Assembly: GCF_000784735.1 (NCBI RefSeq)
Contig: NZ_JSYG01000032.1
Location: forward strand, 227,656-291,655
Length of the DNA: 64,000 nucleotides
Reading direction: 5' to 3'
From: Dickeya undicola
Lineage (GTDB): Bacteria > Pseudomonadota > Gammaproteobacteria > Enterobacterales > Enterobacteriaceae
In this document: in pieces, positions 58,994 through 64,000 of the stretch
Numbering within the stretch: the stretch's first letter is position 1
How the letters are laid out: the number at the start of each line of letters is the position of its first letter
Made by a program: the position numbers and the translations under genes
The notes under the pieces: generated by a model
Told to the model about the DNA's origin: nothing
Databases searched by the model: none
Seen by the model: only the letters and a program-made list of their open reading frames with translations

Positions 58994-59830
58994 ATGACGC
59001 TGACCGACGACTCCAACCCGCCCCTGATGCATTCGGCCGAGCCGGTGCCCCGTCATCTGCTACCGCTTTCCCATCAGATTATCGCCCGTAGCCAGTATGC
59101 ATTGCGCACAGTGGTTATACGTACTGACCTGATTGGGATGGTCGTCTCTGGCACAAAACAGTTACTGGCACCGGAAGGCAGCAACACCTTTGCACCCGGC
59201 GAGTTATTTATATTGCCGCGAGGCACCCAGTGGGACGTGATCAACGACCCAGCCCCGCAAGGGCGCTATGTTGCGCAGATTCTGAACCTGCAACCAGAAA
59301 CGGTGACACGTTTCCATCAATGTTTCGGTCAGTTTGCGGCACTAACACCGGTGCGGAACTTCGCCCGAGTCACAGAGAGCAGCACGATAAAGACCACATT
59401 TATGCGTGCCGCCGACGCGCTGAGCGATACCGAGTGTTCGGCGACGTTAAGCGAACACCGCGTACTGGAGGTATTGCTTTTGTTAGCCGAGCAATACGGC
59501 ATTGTGCTGACCCCACCGGGATCATTGAACTGGAGCGAGCGAGTGCGACGCCTGGTGGCGCAGCGCCCCTATGATCACTGGTTGGCTGACCGGGTAGCGC
59601 AAGCCTTATCCACCACCGCCAGCACGTTGAACCGTCGGCTGGCGCAGGAAGGCAACACCATCACTGCCTGCGTAAGGGAAACCCGGCTGGAAGCGGCAAT
59701 GGTGCTGCTGCAATCATCGGATCGACCGGTCGCCGCTATCGCTCTTGATGTCGGCTACGAATCTCACAGTAAATTCACCGCAGCTTTCCGCCGCCGTTTC
59801 GGCGTAGTGCCATCGGCGTTGCGCGATTAG
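58994..59830 (+). CDS. AraC-family transcriptional regulator
   Basis: A 278-residue regulator with an N-terminal cupin-like part (LFILPRGTQWDVINDP) and a C-terminal double helix-turn-helix (ADRVAQALSTTASTLNRRLA and VAAIALDVGYESHSKFTAAF-RRRFG). The start at 58994 (MTLTDDSN) is my choice; an ATG at 58934 would add 20 residues. It lies 183 bases from the divergent PEBP gene, its probable target. Confidence 0.83.
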   Translation: MTLTDDSNPPLMHSAEPVPRHLLPLSHQIIARSQYALRTVVIRTDLIGMVVSGTKQLLAPEGSNTFAPGELFILPRGTQWDVINDPAPQGRYVAQILNLQPETVTRFHQCFGQFAALTPVRNFARVTESSTIKTTFMRAADALSDTECSATLSEHRVLEVLLLLAEQYGIVLTPPGSLNWSERVRRLVAQRPYDHWLADRVAQALSTTASTLNRRLAQEGNTITACVRETRLEAAMVLLQSSDRPVAAIALDVGYESHSKFTAAFRRRFGVVPSALRD

Positions 59831-60573
59831 CACAAAGAGACGGGTGGCAGAGGTACTTACACATTGTTTCAATACACATTATTTCGATCATGCTCGAAGA
59901 ATGCAGTTCCCCCGCTGGTTTTCCTGCCTTAAAGACTTCGTTATCATGCAACCAGCATACAAACGAAAGCCATGTTGGCCGCACATCCCCGTATCACCGG
60001 GTGAGAATCAGGCCCACCAACCGTAAAGTACCGGACTTCATGAGAGATAATGAGCATCGCCAGTATCATTAACTCATTAAAATTTAAGAAGATGGACATC
60101 ACAACGCGATGAGTACACCAGAGAGTTTAGACGCCCACACCCCCATGATGCAGCAGTACTTCTTAATCGATGTTAATACATTGAAATATAAGTATAAAAA
60201 TATTACCAAGTAGACTATAGCTTACTTATGGCATACATTCTGGGTGGTATGACTGTGGTTTGAAAGAAGCAGATGACAAGCTCCTCTTAGAGTAAAAAAC
60301 TAAGCATTGGTTGTTTACTCACCATCATTCAATAGATACACTATTTATAGGGACTTACAACGGCATATGGAAAACAACACATGTCTATTCCCAGTAATAT
60401 GTAGTTTTATGATGAAGGTAGAACATTAATTACGATGGTTTAAAGCACAAAAGTAGGATGTAGATAGAACCCGAAGCTTGTAACCGTAAAAATGTTTGCC
60501 TAATCAACAGAAGCTGTAAAATGGCTTTATGAATGATAAACAAAAGAGTTATATTTTATAAAATAGGAAAAAC
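59831..60573. other. Gene-free junction to the low-G+C mobile region
   Basis: About 740 bases. G+C falls sharply from about 60000 onward. I find no tRNA, direct repeat or reading frame that I can support; the left boundary of the mobile segment is probably here. Confidence 0.45.
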
Positions 60574-60825
60574 ATGAAAGCTTACACACTTAAAGAAAAT
60601 AAAGATTCCGGTGAACTTCACCTTTTTGAAGGGGATATGTATCCAAAAGATTCAGAATATAAATGTAATTCAAAGGCAAAATCCATATGTAAAAAAATGG
60701 ACAAATCAGATAGTAAAGAAAATCGTTTCACATGTGCTACTGAACAAGAAGCAAGGGAGAAAATCGCTAAAATTGGGCGAAAAGTTTGTGGGACATGTGT
60801 AAGCCATTTATATGAATCCTACTAA
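60574..60825 (+). CDS. Small Cys-containing protein of unknown function
   Basis: An 83-residue, Lys-rich protein starting MKAYTLKENKDSGELHLFEG. Five cysteines (CNSKAKSIC, FTCATEQEA, CGTC) suggest a small zinc-binding fold. A good agga ribosome-binding site precedes it. The family is unknown to me. It lies in the low-G+C segment ahead of the mobilization genes. Confidence 0.6.
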   Translation: MKAYTLKENKDSGELHLFEGDMYPKDSEYKCNSKAKSICKKMDKSDSKENRFTCATEQEAREKIAKIGRKVCGTCVSHLYESY

Positions 60826-60915
60826 GATTTATTAGTCGAGTTTGTATTTATTTCATCATAAAATGGTTCTTAACATTAAACCAATGGAAAATTATCCTTC
60901 GGATGTTATTACTAT

Positions 60916-61428
60916 ATGAAAACAATAGCTAAAATAATTATTGTCTTACACATCACTTTAGTTATTGGGATTTTAGCTGGCCTTATTATCGACAACAGCT
61001 TAATTTCAAAGCATCCCGAAGGATATCTTTTTACTTCCATTTGCATTATCTCATTCGGCATTTATTTATTGCAAAAACACAGGGCATCATACAAAATTCT
61101 GAATGATTTAATTCTCGCTATATCAGCCGGAATTATTGCCTCTGAATATTTATTTTTCGGCAATAAACAATTTGATATTATCCCTGTTTTAAGCTTGAAA
61201 GATAGCGATCCACAAACATATTATTTAATGATATCAAAATTTATAGTAGTAACCTGTTGCCTTACAGCAAAAGTTTTTATTACCCTAAAAGAATTTTTAA
61301 GTCTCAGAAAAAATGAAAAATTATCTGGCAAATATCCAAGTGCGATAAGAACGTTTTTCTCATTTATCAGAAAGATTTTTCCTGCAAAAATCAAAAACAA
61401 AGTCCAAAACAAACACCACGACACATAA
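60916..61428 (+). CDS. Small membrane protein of unknown function
   Basis: A 170-residue protein with four hydrophobic segments (about residues 5-26, 38-51, 63-82 and 105-123) and a basic C-terminal tail (FIRKIFPAKIKNKVQNKHHD). No conserved motif is recognisable. Topology suggests an inner-membrane protein with a cytoplasmic tail. The ribosome-binding site is weak. Confidence 0.55.
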   Translation: MKTIAKIIIVLHITLVIGILAGLIIDNSLISKHPEGYLFTSICIISFGIYLLQKHRASYKILNDLILAISAGIIASEYLFFGNKQFDIIPVLSLKDSDPQTYYLMISKFIVVTCCLTAKVFITLKEFLSLRKNEKLSGKYPSAIRTFFSFIRKIFPAKIKNKVQNKHHDT

Positions 61429-61716
61429 TGTTATGAATATATCGCTGATTAAAACAGAGACATTAAACAAAGCAACATAATTTTCAGTGCTGTTCCAGTT
61501 ATTGACGGCTAAAACATTCATTATTATAAAAAGGATGCTACCGATGCAAACTTTAATAGATTCCATATACCCTCACATGTTTCAGAATTACTAATAAACA
61601 ACTTTAAATTAATTTTTTTGAATGTCAACACTATTACCCATACAATAACAAAGGGTAGGTTTGGTTTGCATTTATTAAATACCTATCATTTTGAATATTT
61701 TTAAAAGGATTATAGA

Positions 61717-62685
61717 ATGCGCAATGAGAATTTATACTTAATAGATACAATAAAAAGAAGAATATATGATTTTGATAGCTACAAAAATGAATTTAATAAG
61801 AAAAAAACTCTTATTTCATTAGATAGCAACTGTTGCACTGATTTGTTGTGTAACTATTGGTCAAGTCGGTTTGCAAAATTGTATGGTTATGAAATGTGTG
61901 CAAACTACTCGGCCTTAGAAGGTAATTCGTCTTCTTTTGATGATGAAACCCAAAAATACATACGCTATTGTTATATAACAAAAGCAAAACTTGAGAGTTA
62001 TGGATATAATTTTCAACGACAAGAGTTTACAAAGAGTTTCCTTGATGCTTTTAACCATCCAGCAACGGATATCCATAATAGTGGAATTCAATTTCTTAGA
62101 AGAGTTTATGAAATAGAGGATTTAAATTTAAAAGTTATCATCGATAATTTCCTAAGTTTTGGTCCTGTCACCAAATCCAAACAACATTTAATTAATCCAT
62201 TCTTGGTTCATACTGCATTGTTTTATTCATACAGAAACAAAGCGAATATAAAAGATACCCCAGCGACTTTTTTGAAGAAACAGCAATATGACAATCCCAA
62301 AAAGAAAACAAAGGATCAAATAGCTTATAATGTATATATGGACTGCTATATTCTCTTCCACACATTTCACTTACCTGTTCAAATGAGTAACGTTATTAGA
62401 ACCACACCTATGCGGTTAGAACCTTATATGTCATTACCTATTGCAACATTTGATAAAGGAATGATGCTATTCGCAAAAGCTTTTTTTACTCTTTATAATA
62501 TATTTGACAAGAATTATTTTGAAATAAGAAACAACTTAGAACCAATTTTTGTTAAAAAAGATATTATAAATAAGTTATCAGAAGAAGATATATCAACATT
62601 ACGAAGTGAATGCTATCCTTCCGCTGACGACGAATGCATAAAAGAAATAGTATATGAATTATTAGTAAACCGATTAGTGTTTTAA
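61717..62685 (+). CDS. Unknown 322-residue protein of the mobile segment
   Basis: I do not recognise this protein. It is hydrophilic, and very low-G+C in base use. KKKTLISLDSNCCTDLLCNY near residue 30-50 vaguely resembles the first strand and Asp/Asn of PIN-like nucleases, but the other acidic residues cannot be matched with confidence. A clear aaagga precedes the ATG and a strong terminator follows, so it is a real, separately transcribed gene. Its place next to mobilization genes suggests element cargo such as a defence gene (inference). Confidence 0.6.
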   Translation: MRNENLYLIDTIKRRIYDFDSYKNEFNKKKTLISLDSNCCTDLLCNYWSSRFAKLYGYEMCANYSALEGNSSSFDDETQKYIRYCYITKAKLESYGYNFQRQEFTKSFLDAFNHPATDIHNSGIQFLRRVYEIEDLNLKVIIDNFLSFGPVTKSKQHLINPFLVHTALFYSYRNKANIKDTPATFLKKQQYDNPKKKTKDQIAYNVYMDCYILFHTFHLPVQMSNVIRTTPMRLEPYMSLPIATFDKGMMLFAKAFFTLYNIFDKNYFEIRNNLEPIFVKKDIINKLSEEDISTLRSECYPSADDECIKEIVYELLVNRLVF

Positions 62686-62707
62686 CCTTTATATATCTGC
62701 AAGGTAT

Positions 62708-62746
62708 GACTAAACGAAGCGGAGCTTCGTTTAGTCTCCTTGTTTT
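62708..62746 (+). terminator. Strong terminator, 13-base-pair stem
   Basis: The perfect arms gactaaacgaagc and gcttcgtttagtc flank a three-base loop (62708-62736), followed by tccttgttttt. It is 22 bases after the 322-residue gene. Confidence 0.88.
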
Positions 62747-62892
62747 TCGCCGTTCCGTTGAAAAAAGAAAATCAAAGTCGAATCCAAAAGATTGACTTAC
62801 TCTGTATTTCTAATATAACTGTATTATAAGTGTTGCAAAGGAATTGCTCACTATAAGCGAATACAAACATACACATATGAAAAGGAGTTTCT
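62747..62892. other. Possible oriT / relaxosome region upstream of mobC
   Basis: This A+T-rich stretch holds an imperfect inverted repeat around ttataagtgttgcaa and aattgctcactataag (62832-62859). Origins of transfer of MOBP elements usually lie directly upstream of the mobC-relaxase pair and contain such repeats. I cannot identify a nick site. Confidence 0.35.
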
Positions 62893-63294
62893 ATGAGTAA
62901 TACAATAACCTTATCCTATACAAATAATTTCCAGCCTATTTGTCTTCATAAAACAGAAAAGTCACCGAATGAATCATTACGAATACATTGTGTCAGTGTT
63001 CGATTTAATAAAGAAGAACTGGATATTCTCAATAAAAAGAGAGGTGACAAAAGCAAAGGTGAATGGCTTAGATTAACCTCTCTTAATAGGCCTCCTCCTG
63101 TCGTTCCTGCTATAAATATTGAAGCCTGGAAATCACTGTCTGACATATCACAGAAGCTGAATCGTCTTATAAGCCATCTTGATACAAAAAGTAGTAATAG
63201 TGAGTTAACCAAAACAGAGATCTTCGCAGTCAAAAAACAAATCAATCAGCTTCGTTCGTGCCTGACAGCTTCTTCCGTTCTGCCAGGCAGGTAA
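62893..63294 (+). CDS. MobC-like mobilization accessory protein
   Basis: A 133-residue protein with a ribbon-helix-helix-like start (RIHCVSVRFNKEELDILNKK, GEWLRLTSLN) and the conserved block PAINIEAWKSLSDISQKLNR, typical of MobC/relaxosome proteins that bind oriT. It has a strong aaggag ribosome-binding site. The relaxase gene follows after seven bases. Confidence 0.75.
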   Translation: MSNTITLSYTNNFQPICLHKTEKSPNESLRIHCVSVRFNKEELDILNKKRGDKSKGEWLRLTSLNRPPPVVPAINIEAWKSLSDISQKLNRLISHLDTKSSNSELTKTEIFAVKKQINQLRSCLTASSVLPGR

Positions 63295-63301
63295 GTCTTG
63301 C

Positions 63302-63991
63302 ATGAAAGGGATGCAACGGATAAAGAGGCATAAGAACTTTATCAATGTCGTAAAGTATGTGTTGAAGCCAGGTTCTCATCACAGAAGTGATCCTGTGGTT
63401 ATTGGTGGCAACATGACAGGTGATTGTGCCAATGAACTGATAGCTGAGTTTGATACGGCCAGCAGGCTCAGAACCGACATTGCAAAACCTGCATGGCACA
63501 ACTCGCTTCGTCTTCCTCAAGGAGATAAGCTTTCAAACGAACAATGGAAATCGATAGCTGATGATTACATGCACCGTATGGGATTCAATGACACTCATCT
63601 TCGTTGTTATGTATTGCATGACGATCCCGTTGGTCAACACATACATATCATTGCTAACCGAATAGATTCGGTATCAAGTAAGGTTAACTTAGGTAGACAT
63701 GAAAGCCTTAAAAGTGGTCGTATAATCCAGGAACTTGAAAACAAATACAGTCTCACTATCACAAAAAGCCCTGAATTACTAAAACCTACAGATACTGGAA
63801 AAGAAACAAACAAAGCAATTCCCCAAAAATCAAAAAAGATTTCCCGGAATGAAGCAATGTTTGAACAAAGAACAGGTGAGATCTGCAATAAGCAGCAGTT
63901 ACAAATGCTCCTTGATAAAAGTTTGGCAGATTCACCAGATGTGAAAACTTTCCTAATAAGGCTTGAGGAAGCGAAAGTTTCGAGGGTGTAA
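63302..63991 (+). pseudogene. MOBP-type relaxase, apparently frameshifted near the window end
   Basis: A 229-residue N-terminal relaxase. Catalytic features: early Tyr in VVKYVLKPGS and the histidine triad His106, His113, His115 in YVLHDDPVGQHIHIIANRID. Relaxases of this family are normally much longer. The frame ends LEEAKVSRV-stop at 63991, while the next frame continues open to the window edge (SFEGVIKI or FEGVIKI), as the family would read after EAKV. A lost T in the gttt run at about 63980 would explain this. A true short protein cannot be excluded. Confidence 0.65.
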
Positions 63992-64000
63992 TTAAAATTG

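Noticed and set aside
61360..61566. 68-codon minus-strand frame with a hydrophobic translation
   Set aside because: It overlaps the end of the 170-residue membrane protein gene; its hydrophobic character is explained by A+T-rich DNA, and the other strand has better gene spacing.
1..64000. CRISPR arrays, rRNA or tRNA genes, complete insertion sequences
   Set aside because: I looked for regularly spaced repeats, tRNA T-arms and transposase motifs and found none that hold up.

Overview
The window looks like a chromosomal segment of a Dickeya-type soft-rot enterobacterium (Pectobacteriaceae). The strongest clue is the secreted L-asparaginase at 21557-22603, whose mature part matches my memory of the therapeutic Erwinia/Dickeya chrysanthemi enzyme almost residue for residue. 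The enterobacterial order queA-tgt / acpH / proY-brnQ / phoRB / sbcDC / mak / rdgC / ppnP / aroL agrees. No database search was possible, so all assignments rest on remembered families, motifs and gene order.

Region 1 (1-25.7 kb) is mostly core genome: tRNA queuosine synthesis (tgt, queA), ACP phosphodiesterase, a 2-Cys peroxiredoxin, amino-acid transporters (proY, brnQ), two stand-alone MetE-C-domain methyltransferase paralogues, a PstS-like protein attached to phoBR, sbcDC, fructokinase, rdgC, a chemoreceptor, ppnP, aroL, ansB and yojI.

Region 2 (26-43 kb) is accessory metabolism and signalling. It holds a lipoprotein alpha/beta hydrolase, a HAD phosphatase, a LysR-controlled M20 peptidase plus MHS transporter pair, and a GNAT acetyltransferase. 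A complete SiaABCD-type partner-switch operon ends in a diguanylate cyclase. An isocyanide natural-product operon encodes two isocyanide synthases, one fused to its Fe(II)/2-oxoglutarate oxygenase, with a HAD phosphatase between them and a convergent MFS exporter next door. Two copies of a 138-141 bp terminal-inverted-repeat element lie in opposite orientation at 20.1 and 42.9 kb.

Region 3 (43.8-46.9 kb) is a LysR regulator diverging from a D-threonine-aldolase/D-serine-dehydratase-like enzyme and an ornithine-cyclodeaminase-family enzyme.

Region 4 (47.4-58.1 kb) is the most interesting part: an A+T-richer, tightly packed operon that reads as an apparently undescribed RiPP biosynthetic cluster. 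A consensus-like promoter precedes a 40-codon precursor-like gene and a stem-loop. After these come a rhodanese-ThiF activating enzyme, a MoaD/ThiS-like carrier ending in Gly-Gly, an unknown protein, an MNIO (DUF692) oxidase, a 1005-residue carbamoyltransferase with an extra N-terminal region, a YcaO cyclodehydratase, a TfuA partner, an MFS exporter, a GNAT acetyltransferase and an aspartyl/asparaginyl beta-hydroxylase. The inferred product is a short peptide carrying sulfur (thioamide or azoline), hydroxyl and carbamoyl modifications.

Region 5 (58.2-64 kb) has a periplasmic PEBP-family protein with a divergent AraC regulator. It ends in a low-G+C mobile segment with three unrecognised genes, a strong terminator, a MobC-like protein and a MOBP-like relaxase that appears frameshifted at the window edge.
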